In this document: positions 1 through 7,183 of the stretch, in pieces
Layout: each line of letters begins with the position of its first letter
Position numbering within the stretch: the first letter of the stretch is position 1
Origin: Salinisphaera sp. UBA1666
Lineage (GTDB): Bacteria > Pseudomonadota > Gammaproteobacteria > Nevskiales > Salinisphaeraceae
Reading direction: 5' to 3'
Assembly (NCBI GenBank): GCA_002320455.1
Contig: DCKU01000142.1
Span: 6,597 to 53,703 of the forward strand
Length of the DNA: 47,107 nt
Position numbers and translations under genes: made by a program
The notes under the pieces: model-generated
Databases searched by the model: none
The model's input: only the letters and a program-made list of their open reading frames with translations
Told to the model about the DNA's origin: nothing

Positions 1-685
1 GATGAGCTTTGGCGAAGTGGAAACGCTGTTCCACGAGTTCGGCCACGGCCTGCATCACATGCTCACCCGGGTCGACGAGCCCAGCCTGGCCGGTATTGCC
101 GGCGTGGAATGGGACGCCGTGGAGCTGCCCAGCCAGTTCATGGAGAACTGGTGCTGGCATCGTGAATCGCTGGATCTATTCGCGGCCCACTACCAGAGCG
201 GCGAGGCCCTGCCCCAGGCGCTCTTCGACAAGCTCTATGCCGCGCGCAACCACATGGCCGGCTGGCAGATGCTGCGCCAGGTGGAGATCTCACTGTTTGA
301 TCTGCGCCTGCACAAGGACCACGACGCCGCCGCCGGGGCCCGCGTGATGGACACCCTGGCCCGTGTACGTGCCGAGGTGGCCCCCATCGAGCAGCCGGCC
401 TATAACCGATTCCCGCATTCGTTCATGCACATCTTTGCCGGGGGCTATGCCGCGGGCTACTACAGCTATAAATGGGCCGAAGTGCTCTCCGCCGATGCGT
501 TTGCTGCCTTCGAGGAAACCGCTCTGTTCGACGCCGCCACCGGGGCGCGCTTCAAGACCGAAGTGCTCGAGCGCGGGGCCACGCGCAACGCGGTCGACAA
601 CTTCGTGGCCTTTCGCGGGCGAGAGCCGGCCATCGAAGCCCTGCTGCGCCACAGCGGGCTGGCCGACGACCAGCAGGCTGCGTAG
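1..685 (+). CDS. prlC: Oligopeptidase A, C-terminal part (M3 zinc peptidase, truncated by window edge)
   Basis: This is the last 227 residues of an M3-family metallopeptidase; the reading frame is open at the left edge, so the ATG at base 2 is internal and not a start. The zinc site is visible: HEFGH at fragment residues 11-15 gives two His ligands and the catalytic Glu. The third ligand is probably E41 in the conserved stretch around VELPSQ. The remainder matches the helical C-terminal lobe of oligopeptidase A/Dcp enzymes, including the Tyr/Gly-rich segment before YKWAEVLSADAF. In E. coli the cytoplasmic enzyme degrades short peptides, including cleaved signal peptides. OpdA, Dcp and thimet-type enzymes share these motifs, so the exact name is likely rather than certain. 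The gene ends in TAG and converges on the DUF1499 gene across a 48-base gap that holds a hairpin. Confidence 0.88.
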   Translation, partial: MSFGEVETLFHEFGHGLHHMLTRVDEPSLAGIAGVEWDAVELPSQFMENWCWHRESLDLFAAHYQSGEALPQALFDKLYAARNHMAGWQMLRQVEISLFDLRLHKDHDAAAGARVMDTLARVRAEVAPIEQPAYNRFPHSFMHIFAGGYAAGYYSYKWAEVLSADAFAAFEETALFDAATGARFKTEVLERGATRNAVDNFVAFRGREPAIEALLRHSGLADDQQAA

Positions 686-693
686 CACGTGCT

Positions 694-721
694 GCCCCGG
701 TGGCCTTCGGGCCTTCGGGGC
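694..721. terminator. UUCG-tetraloop hairpin between convergent genes
   Basis: GCCCCG (694-699) can pair with CGGGGC (716-721). Inside it lies GGCC-TTCG-GGCC (702-713), a UUCG tetraloop stem. It sits exactly between the stop codons of the oligopeptidase gene (685) and the DUF1499 gene (734), the expected place for a terminator serving both strands. No run of T follows on either side, so intrinsic termination is uncertain. Confidence 0.5.
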
Positions 722-733
722 TTCGTATAGTGC

Positions 734-1198
734 TCAGCGCCCGGCCAGCTGCTCGTCGAGCAGGGCCCGCAGGCGCTCGACACGGCGACGGTTGACGCCA
801 AAGTCGTAATAGCCCGTACGCGAGCTGGATTTGACGTCGATGACCTGCTCGCTGGCACGAAACAGGAAATAGACATCGTCGGTGAAGCCCAACCGGGTCG
901 AGAACGTGGCGTGGATATAGCGATCGTCGGCGGTCTTGATCGCCGTACGCGGCTGCCCGCGAACCAACGCAAGCAGCTGATAACGCGCGGTGCGCCCGTC
1001 CGTGGCATAGGTCAGCGGCTCGACGTAGTGGCTGTCGTCCGGGCTGGCCTGGGATGAGACACACTGCGGCGCGCTGGCACAGGGTGTAAACGTGTTGTCA
1101 TCGCGCATCGAACTCTCCGGGGGCGGGGCACTGACACAGCCGGCCAGCCACAGGCTCGGTACAATAAGGCCGAAAACGAGTTTGGCACGGGTTCGCAT
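734..1198 (-). CDS. DUF1499 family lipoprotein
   Basis: A 154-residue protein with a lipoprotein signal: a basic start, a hydrophobic stretch and the lipobox LAGC near residues 18-21. The mature part matches the DUF1499 pattern: an early Cys-containing segment (PCASAPQCVSS), an Asp-His pair followed by a hydrophobic/proline step (HYVEPL), and a C-terminal segment with DVKSSSRTGYYDFGVNRRRV. The biochemical role of DUF1499 is not established; members are often membrane-anchored and sit near housekeeping genes. It is transcribed away from xthA, with 87 bases between the two starts where divergent promoters must lie; I could not pick a convincing -35/-10 pair there. Family assignment is fairly sure, function unknown. 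Confidence 0.8.
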   Translation of the reverse strand: MRTRAKLVFGLIVPSLWLAGCVSAPPPESSMRDDNTFTPCASAPQCVSSQASPDDSHYVEPLTYATDGRTARYQLLALVRGQPRTAIKTADDRYIHATFSTRLGFTDDVYFLFRASEQVIDVKSSSRTGYYDFGVNRRRVERLRALLDEQLAGR

Positions 1199-1285
1199 GA
1201 CGATCTGGCCGGGCTTGTTGGACGGATCCTTACCCTACACCGACGTGCGTTTTGATGCGCGTTCGCTACCCAAAAGTGTGTTTTC

Positions 1286-2065
1286 ATGCAGATTGCGACC
1301 TGGAACGTCAATTCGCTCAACGTTCGCCTGCCCCATGTACAGGCCTGGCTGGAGAAGACGCCGGTCGATGTTCTGGCACTGCAGGAAACTAAGCTCACCG
1401 ACGACAAGTTCCCGGTGGACGCCCTGCTTGAGGCCGGTTATCACGCGGTATTCAACGGCCAGAAGACCTATAACGGCGTGGCCCTGCTCTCGCGCCAGCC
1501 GGCCGAAGACGTGGTCCACGCCCTGCCCGGCTTTGAAGACGATGCCAAGCGCGTCATCGCCGGCACGGTCGACGGCACACGGGTAATCGGCGTCTACTGC
1601 CCCAACGGCAAGGACATCGACAACCCCAGCTATACCTACAAACTGGAATGGTTTGCCGCCCTTGCCACATGGCTCGCCGACGAGCTCACCCGCCACGACC
1701 GGCTGGTGCTCACCGGCGATTTCAATATCGCCCCGCGCCCCTGCGACACCTACGACGCCGACAAGTGGGAAGGCCGTATCCTGTGCTCAGAGCCCGAGCG
1801 CGCTGCATTGCAGACTCTGCTGGACGCCGGCCTGACCGATCTCTGGCCGCTGTTCGAGGCCGACAAAGAAGGCCGGCACTGTTTCACCTGGTGGGATTAT
1901 CGACACGGCGGCTGGGCCCGCAACGCCGGCCTACGCATCGACCATGTATTGGCATCCAGCGCGCTGCGAAAGGTCTGTACCGGATGCAAGGCGCATGTGG
2001 GCGAACGCGGCCGCAAGCGCCCCTCGGACCACGTGCCGGTCGTGGCCGAGTTCGACCTCGGCTAG
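1286..2065 (+). CDS. xthA: Exodeoxyribonuclease III
   Basis: A 259-residue enzyme of the ExoIII/AP-endonuclease family, which cuts abasic sites and trims 3' ends during base-excision repair in the cytoplasm. Family motifs run in order: WNVNS with N7, LQETK with the metal-binding E34, YNGVALLSR, GDFNIAP with D145 and N147, the RIDHVL segment, and the C-terminal SDHVPV with D248 and H249. Length fits bacterial ExoIII (about 260-270). The start MQIATWNVNS is typical. The gene stands alone between divergent and convergent neighbours. Its TAG stop (2063-2065) overlaps the stop of the opposite-strand M50 gene (2062-2064) in the palindrome CTAG, leaving no room for a terminator between the two transcripts. 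Confidence 0.95.
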   Translation: MQIATWNVNSLNVRLPHVQAWLEKTPVDVLALQETKLTDDKFPVDALLEAGYHAVFNGQKTYNGVALLSRQPAEDVVHALPGFEDDAKRVIAGTVDGTRVIGVYCPNGKDIDNPSYTYKLEWFAALATWLADELTRHDRLVLTGDFNIAPRPCDTYDADKWEGRILCSEPERAALQTLLDAGLTDLWPLFEADKEGRHCFTWWDYRHGGWARNAGLRIDHVLASSALRKVCTGCKAHVGERGRKRPSDHVPVVAEFDLG

Positions 2066-4212
2066 AACCCGCTCTCGCGGATAAACACGCCGGCCGCGTT
2101 ACGAAAGATGGCCCCGGCAATGCTTTCGGCCGGCCCCTGAACTCGGGCCTCGCCGCGAATCTGCCATTCCGGCGCGGCGGTGGCTTCGGTCGGCGCCATG
2201 GTCACACGATACTGCCCGCCGTCCAGCGTGGGACGCTCGTCGCCGCGGGTTGATCCATCGTTCGGCGCTTGTACCGTGGCCAGGTGGCCGCCGTGACGAT
2301 CCGCCAGAATCGGATAGGCCAGCTGTTCGTTGGCCGCATCGTCGATATCGGCGACGTGCAGATCGACGGCCGCGTGGATGCCGTCGTCGGGAATGAACCG
2401 GCCCGGCGCATCGACGGCGATACGGCCAAGCTGGCCTTCTTCAACGTAGCCATAGACCCGCGCGCCGCCTGCAGCCACGACCTGGGCCAGAGCCTGTCGA
2501 GGATTGACCCATTCACCGGCGTGCAGCGGGGCCCGATCGGTGATGCGCCCGGCAAAGGGCGCGGTGATGGCCAGCGCGTCCTGGCGTTTCTTGAAGCCGG
2601 CGATCTGGGCGTTCAACTCGGCGCGTTGCCGCTCGAGTACGCCGCTGGCGGCCAGATCCTCGGGCGAGCCGGCCCGCCGGGCCAGACGGGTCTCGATCAC
2701 GCGGATGCGCTCGCGGTCTTCGGCGATCTTTTCAACCAGGTCAGGGCTTTCCAGCACGAACAGCGTGTCACCTTTCTTGACGCGATCGCCGGCGGTCACC
2801 GCCACCGACCGGATACGCGCGGCTTCCGGGGCGTGAATCTCGGTGTGGTCTGCGGCGACCATCACCGAGGGCAGCGCCACCGTCCCATGCCAGGGGATGA
2901 ACAGCAGTGCCAGGAGCCCCACAAGGATCAGCCCGGTGCGTACCAGTGACCGGTTGAGCGGCCACTTGCGGTCCCAGACTTCACGCAGCTCGTTAACGAT
3001 CGGTCGCACGATGAAATACCCGATTTCGATACAGAACAACACGATGCCCAAGATCTTGAAGGCAAAGTGATAGACCAGCAGCGCAATCCCTAAAAACAAG
3101 AAAAAGCGATACACCCAGGTGCCGATCGCGTAGGCCACCAATAAGCGTCGGCGCCGGGGGGCAAATGCTTCCGGTGGCGCCTCGCCGAACCCGAAGACCG
3201 CCTCGCGCAGGCGCCAGCGGGTCAGTGCGAACGCCCGCGGCTGCAGGTTACGAATGCCCCAGAGATCGGCCAGCACGTGATAGCCGTCAAAGCGCATGAA
3301 GGGCGAGAGATTGACCAGTACCGTGGCGATCCAGCTGGTCGTTGCCAGAAAAAATGCTGCCTGACGCAGGCCACCGTCGGGCAGCAGCCCCCAGGCACAG
3401 GTGGCCAGAACCGCGATGACCAGCTCGGTGCATACGCCGGCCAGAGAGACCTTGAGCCGATCCCGGTCCTTGATCAGGCGCCAGGTGTCGGTGGCGTCTG
3501 TATAGAGCATGGGCACCATGACCAGAAACGCCACGCCCATCGAGGGCACCCGACAGCCGAAATGTTTGGCCACGAAGGCATGGCCGAGCTCATGCGCGGA
3601 TTTGACCACCATGAGGGCCATGCCGTACCAGACCAGGCCCTCCCACGAGAGAAAATGCACGAACGTGCTCGTGAACTCGCCCCATTGTCGACCGGCTAGA
3701 TAAAAGCCCAGCAGGCCAATGACCACCAGCGCCCAGCGCATGGGACGGGCGATCAGCTTGCGGGCCTGGGGCAGCCAGCGCACCAGAAACGCATCCGGGC
3801 GCACCAGCGGTATCCGAAAGAACAGATACCGATGCATGATCCAGGCGTACCAGGTGGTATGCGCGCGCCGCGCCTGGTCGACCAGCCGCGCGGTATCGCT
3901 CGGCGCGCCGGCGGCCGTCAGGTTCGAGGCCGCCATGAACCGGGCCATGCCGGCCACCTCGTCGGCGCGCATCGGCACGCCATCGGCGGTGATGTCGTTG
4001 GCGATATCGCCGGCCGTGGCGCCGGCCCGCCAGTGACGGATCAAGCGCAGGCCCTGCACGTGGACGTGAAAATACTGGTTTCGTAGCGGATCGAACAGCG
4101 TCCACATGGGCGAGCCGTCGGTATCCGGGGCCGCCGGGGCCAGACGTAGATCGGATCTGAGGGCCGGTAGCACCAGCGTTTCGTCGTCTTTATCGCCGGC
4201 GATGGCGCTCAC
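2062..4212 (-). CDS. Site-2-type M50 metalloprotease fused to HlyD-like adaptor, with PqqD-like N-terminus
   Basis: A 716-residue inner-membrane fusion. Residues about 36-98 look like a PqqD-type winged-helix peptide-binding domain: a beta hairpin with FDPLRNQYFHV, then helices ending in a FMAASNL-type segment. A multi-pass membrane region of about 150-450 follows, holding HELGH at 207-211 and the distal Asp motif NLSPFMRFDG with N301, P304 and D309. These are the residues expected of an active S2P/M50 protease. From about 455 a lipoyl-like half (APEAARIRSVAV, then GDRVKKGDTL), an alpha-hairpin and a second half (ITAPFAGRI) give a periplasmic HlyD-like adaptor. The GTG start lies 3 bases after the GAF-HlyD stop, implying translational coupling. 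No ABC ATPase is encoded nearby. I infer it is the inner-membrane core of the giant protein's exporter and may process it. Domain calls are solid, role inferred. Confidence 0.85.
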   Translation of the reverse strand: MSAIAGDKDDETLVLPALRSDLRLAPAAPDTDGSPMWTLFDPLRNQYFHVHVQGLRLIRHWRAGATAGDIANDITADGVPMRADEVAGMARFMAASNLTAAGAPSDTARLVDQARRAHTTWYAWIMHRYLFFRIPLVRPDAFLVRWLPQARKLIARPMRWALVVIGLLGFYLAGRQWGEFTSTFVHFLSWEGLVWYGMALMVVKSAHELGHAFVAKHFGCRVPSMGVAFLVMVPMLYTDATDTWRLIKDRDRLKVSLAGVCTELVIAVLATCAWGLLPDGGLRQAAFFLATTSWIATVLVNLSPFMRFDGYHVLADLWGIRNLQPRAFALTRWRLREAVFGFGEAPPEAFAPRRRRLLVAYAIGTWVYRFFLFLGIALLVYHFAFKILGIVLFCIEIGYFIVRPIVNELREVWDRKWPLNRSLVRTGLILVGLLALLFIPWHGTVALPSVMVAADHTEIHAPEAARIRSVAVTAGDRVKKGDTLFVLESPDLVEKIAEDRERIRVIETRLARRAGSPEDLAASGVLERQRAELNAQIAGFKKRQDALAITAPFAGRITDRAPLHAGEWVNPRQALAQVVAAGGARVYGYVEEGQLGRIAVDAPGRFIPDDGIHAAVDLHVADIDDAANEQLAYPILADRHGGHLATVQAPNDGSTRGDERPTLDGGQYRVTMAPTEATAAPEWQIRGEARVQGPAESIAGAIFRNAAGVFIRESGF

Positions 4213-4215
4213 CGA

Positions 4216-5565
4216 TCAATAACCCACGGTCTGGCGCAGGGCAGCGATCGGCCGGCGCAGCAGATAATAGATCAACGGCACGCGCGAGCCGGTGATCTTG
4301 GCCGTCCCCCGCAGACCGATACGCAGCCAGTCGCGCTCTCCGGTCAGCCGGGCGGTCACGTGATAAACCATCGAGTCGTGATCGTCGACCTCGGGCTTGT
4401 AGGAAACCCGCACGATCTGCCCGGCCACGGGCGACAGCGGATGCGCGTCCAGAAACAGCTTCATCGGCGCGTCTTCGGACAAGAGCAGCGCGTCGTCAAC
4501 GGCCAGGTCGATACGGACCTCACGACGCGACGGGTCGGCCAGCTGCATGATGCGCTCGCCCGTCTGGACCGGCCGGCCGGCCCAGTCGTCCGGGTCGTTA
4601 AAAATCGCGATACCGGCGCGATCCGCCTTGAGCACGATCCGGTCCAGCTGCTGCTTGGCGTAGGCTTTCTGGACTTCGCGCAGGCCGACCTCGGCCCGTC
4701 GGGTCGCCAGCTCGGCGCGCGACTGAGCGTCCGAGAACGCTTCCTGCTCAGCCTGCTCGAGCTGGGCGTTGGCCACCTCCAGCTGCTCGCTGGCGACTTC
4801 ATAGCGGTTACGTGTCTCGATATCGTCCAGCGCGACCAAGGGCTGGCCGGCGGCCACCCGTTCGTTGGGGGCTACCAATACCTTTTCGACCACGCCGTCC
4901 GACGGGGCGGCCACGATATCCGGGTCACGGGCCACGATCTCGGCCGGGGCCAGCGCCGAGAGATGGATCGGCAGCAACAAAAGCAAACCGACCGCAATCG
5001 CCAGCACCACCCAGTAGCGCCGCTTGGACAAGCGCTCCCACAGGCTACGGCGCCGCGTCTTGGGCGACAGTGCTGCCAGCGCATGGCCATAAACCTCGGC
5101 CAGGTGCTCGGTCAACGACAGCGCGCCTTCGTCCAACGGCTGTTCCGAGGCCAGCCACAGCCAGGCCACCGGGGCGTGGCCGGGCAGGCCCAGCGGCACT
5201 ACGCGCACCTGCGACGGGCTGACGTCCGGCCAGACGCCGCGTTCCCATTCGCCAAGCGCGGCCTCTGACAGCTCGAAGGCGCTGTCGTCGGTCGGCTTCT
5301 GCTGGGCGAACGCGCGCTCGACCCACTGGGCGAACAGACCGTTGCGATCCACGCTGGCCACATCCGAGACCGCGGTGATCTTCCAGCCCGTCACCGCCGG
5401 CTCGATCAGCGCGGCATGGGCATAGCCAAACACCCGCCGGCTTTCGTTGACAATAACGAAGCGAAGCGTGGTCAGGTCGGCGGCACTGCGGGCGCGGTGT
5501 TCAACGTCGAACAGCGCCGACAGGCGGTTGGTATCGACGCCGGGACTATCCGCCACGGCGGCCAA
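4216..5565 (-). CDS. GAF-domain HlyD-family membrane fusion protein
   Basis: A 449-residue protein with an unusual order. The first 170 or so residues have no membrane segment and resemble a GAF sensor fold, from the early helix through FVIVNESRRVFGYAHAALIE to the later beta segments. One membrane helix follows (about 183-203, VVLAIAVGLLLLLPIHL). Then comes a periplasmic HlyD-type adaptor: a lipoyl half around APSDGVVEKVLVAPNERV, an Ala/Gln/Glu-rich coiled-coil hairpin at about 250-310, and a beta-barrel part containing GLRGTAKI. The start is a TTG, bounded upstream in frame by TAA; GTG at codon 4 is an alternative. It lies 18 bases after the small adaptor gene and 3 before the M50 gene. An ordinary HlyD has only a short cytoplasmic tail, so the GAF part suggests ligand- or signal-gated assembly, which is inference. 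Confidence 0.82.
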   Translation of the reverse strand: MAAVADSPGVDTNRLSALFDVEHRARSAADLTTLRFVIVNESRRVFGYAHAALIEPAVTGWKITAVSDVASVDRNGLFAQWVERAFAQQKPTDDSAFELSEAALGEWERGVWPDVSPSQVRVVPLGLPGHAPVAWLWLASEQPLDEGALSLTEHLAEVYGHALAALSPKTRRRSLWERLSKRRYWVVLAIAVGLLLLLPIHLSALAPAEIVARDPDIVAAPSDGVVEKVLVAPNERVAAGQPLVALDDIETRNRYEVASEQLEVANAQLEQAEQEAFSDAQSRAELATRRAEVGLREVQKAYAKQQLDRIVLKADRAGIAIFNDPDDWAGRPVQTGERIMQLADPSRREVRIDLAVDDALLLSEDAPMKLFLDAHPLSPVAGQIVRVSYKPEVDDHDSMVYHVTARLTGERDWLRIGLRGTAKITGSRVPLIYYLLRRPIAALRQTVGY

Positions 5566-5583
5566 ACATTATCGAAACAAACA

Positions 5584-6378
5584 TCAAGACGCGGGTTTTG
5601 TCGTCTGTTCTGTGTCGTCGGTGTTGTCTTTACCGGCCTTGGGCGCGCCGGGGAATGCTGCCCGTGCGGTCATGCCCGGCCGCAGGTCGGCGGTCTTGTC
5701 CAAGCGGGCCCAGATCGGGATGGTGTGGCTGACCGGGTCTACCGCGGCGCCGATGCGCACGACGTGGGCGGTCACCGGCGTACCGGTTTCCGAGACCGAC
5801 AGATTGACTGTATCGCCTTTTTTGAGCCACGACAGCCAGTTAGCCGGCACGATAACGCGCGCGTTGAGCTCTTCGCCAACGATGGTCATCAGTTTGTCCT
5901 GGGGCTTGGTGCTCTGGCCCAGGCTGGCCTCCAGGCTGTTGACCCGGCCGGCGAACGGCGCGTTGATATTACAGCGCGCGACGTTGGCTCTAGCAGCCCG
6001 CAGCTCGGCCGACGTTTCGTTGACCGACAGCCGTGCCAGATCAACCTCGAGCTTGCCGGCCGACTCCAGCCGCGCGAGCTGTTCTTGGTTGTCGCGTTTG
6101 GCCTGGGCGCTGGCCAGCTTGGCCGCCACACGGTCGCGCTCGGCCGCGTAGGACGTGCAATCGATGGAAGCCAGCGTCGCGCCCTTCTTGAACGACTCGC
6201 CTTCGCGATAGCCGATGTCGTCGATCCGGCCCGATACTTCGCTGGAGATCGTGGTGCTGTATAGCGCTTCGATCTGCGCACGCTGGGCCGCTGCCGCGTT
6301 GGCGCAGCAGCCCACGCCTATCACCGCAGCCACGGCCAGCCCGGCTGTGCTTGCCCAAGATGACACGTATCGATTCAT
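5584..6378 (-). CDS. Small periplasmic HlyD/RND-type adaptor subunit
   Basis: A 264-residue exported protein with a signal peptide (hydrophobic core about 10-22, Ala-rich cleavage region near 26-32). Lipoyl half one is around SSEVSGRIDDIGYREGESF, with KKGATLASI. A short alpha-hairpin follows (about 75-135, many Ala/Glu/Arg), then half two with INAPFAGRV, and a barrel domain ending near LRPGMTARAAF. The Cys pair GCC in the signal could mark a lipoprotein, but the context is not a clean lipobox. It is shorter than typical RND adaptors (about 350-400), lacking most of the membrane-proximal domain. The tail is polar (Lys/Asp/Thr). It is the first of three lipoyl-type adaptors encoded in a row, and probably bridges the OMF and the two membrane-anchored adaptors. 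Confidence 0.82.
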   Translation of the reverse strand: MNRYVSSWASTAGLAVAAVIGVGCCANAAAAQRAQIEALYSTTISSEVSGRIDDIGYREGESFKKGATLASIDCTSYAAERDRVAAKLASAQAKRDNQEQLARLESAGKLEVDLARLSVNETSAELRAARANVARCNINAPFAGRVNSLEASLGQSTKPQDKLMTIVGEELNARVIVPANWLSWLKKGDTVNLSVSETGTPVTAHVVRIGAAVDPVSHTIPIWARLDKTADLRPGMTARAAFPGAPKAGKDNTDDTEQTTKPAS

Positions 6379-6399
6379 AGCATCGCCTGCCTCAACACA

Positions 6400-7170
6400 T
6401 TATTGCGTCAAACGCCGAAAATTCGTCAGCGACTGCCAGTGGGCGTGCACGACCTCCAAGAGACCGCTTCGCGTCCACCCGGCGATCGCATTGTCTGGCG
6501 CCCTCATCACGCGTTCACGGTCCACGATCTGCAGCCCACCGACTCGGTTGGCGTGTCGCGATTTGGTGAACACATCCAGACTACGCTCAACCAGCAGATC
6601 GGCGCTTGCCAACGGCGCGACCAGCTGGCCCGTGGACAAACTGGCGCGCCGATAGCGCTCTAGATAGTCCACAGCCTGGTCGATCGCCGGGCCTCGAGCG
6701 ATGTCATTGTCGCCACTCTCACCCGCGGCCGAGATGAATAACGGCTGGCCGGCATCGTGATGAATATGTGGGGCCGCGCTGTCGATCATGACCACCAGCT
6801 GCTCGTCCGACGCGTCGCTATCGGCGGGCCTTGCGAAGGTAAACGGATACCGGCGCAGCCACGCCGGTACATAGCGTGCCTGCCAGCGCCCGTCGTCGCC
6901 GACGAAGACGTTGGCATCTTCGTTCAGGCTCAGTAGCGCCACCGCCTGAACATCGGCGCCGGCGCGGGTGAACACGATCGGAAAATGCTTGGCCGCCTCG
7001 GTAATTTCCTCGGCGACGAGAGGCACTTGGGCCACCCGTGCCGCAAAGCGATAATCGCTCTGCGGCACAAGCTTCAAGTCTCGATGCGCGCTGGCACTCA
7101 AGACCTCCAGCTGTCGATAGGCGATCGCACTCCGTCCGGGCTCTAGCGGCGATTCGACAAGCGACGACAC
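6400..7170 (-). CDS. SapC family protein
   Basis: Matches the SapC family, named from the Campylobacter fetus S-layer locus. Visible family features are YRQLEVLSASAHRDLKL near the start, the segment PLVAEEITEAAKHFPIVFTR, VALLSLNEDANVFV, and DGRWQARYVPAWLRRYPF. There is no signal peptide or membrane helix, so it is probably cytoplasmic. I chose the GTG at 7170 because AAGAGG lies 6 bases upstream of it; this start gives 256 residues and leaves 13 bases after the OMF stop. A TTG at 7197 would add nine residues and overlap the OMF gene. The molecular role of SapC is not known to me beyond genetic association with S-layer protein export, which fits a place inside this operon. Confidence 0.85.
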   Translation of the reverse strand: MSSLVESPLEPGRSAIAYRQLEVLSASAHRDLKLVPQSDYRFAARVAQVPLVAEEITEAAKHFPIVFTRAGADVQAVALLSLNEDANVFVGDDGRWQARYVPAWLRRYPFTFARPADSDASDEQLVVMIDSAAPHIHHDAGQPLFISAAGESGDNDIARGPAIDQAVDYLERYRRASLSTGQLVAPLASADLLVERSLDVFTKSRHANRVGGLQIVDRERVMRAPDNAIAGWTRSGLLEVVHAHWQSLTNFRRLTQ

Positions 7171-7173
7171 ACC

Positions 7174-7180
7174 TGACCTC
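7174..7180 (-). promoter_or_regulatory. Ribosome binding site deciding the sapC start
   Basis: On the minus strand AAGAGG is followed after 6 bases by GTG (7168-7170). The upstream in-frame TTG (7195-7197) lies inside the end of the OMF coding sequence and has no comparable purine tract at the right distance. This favours the GTG start. Confidence 0.55.
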
Positions 7181-7183
7181 TTT

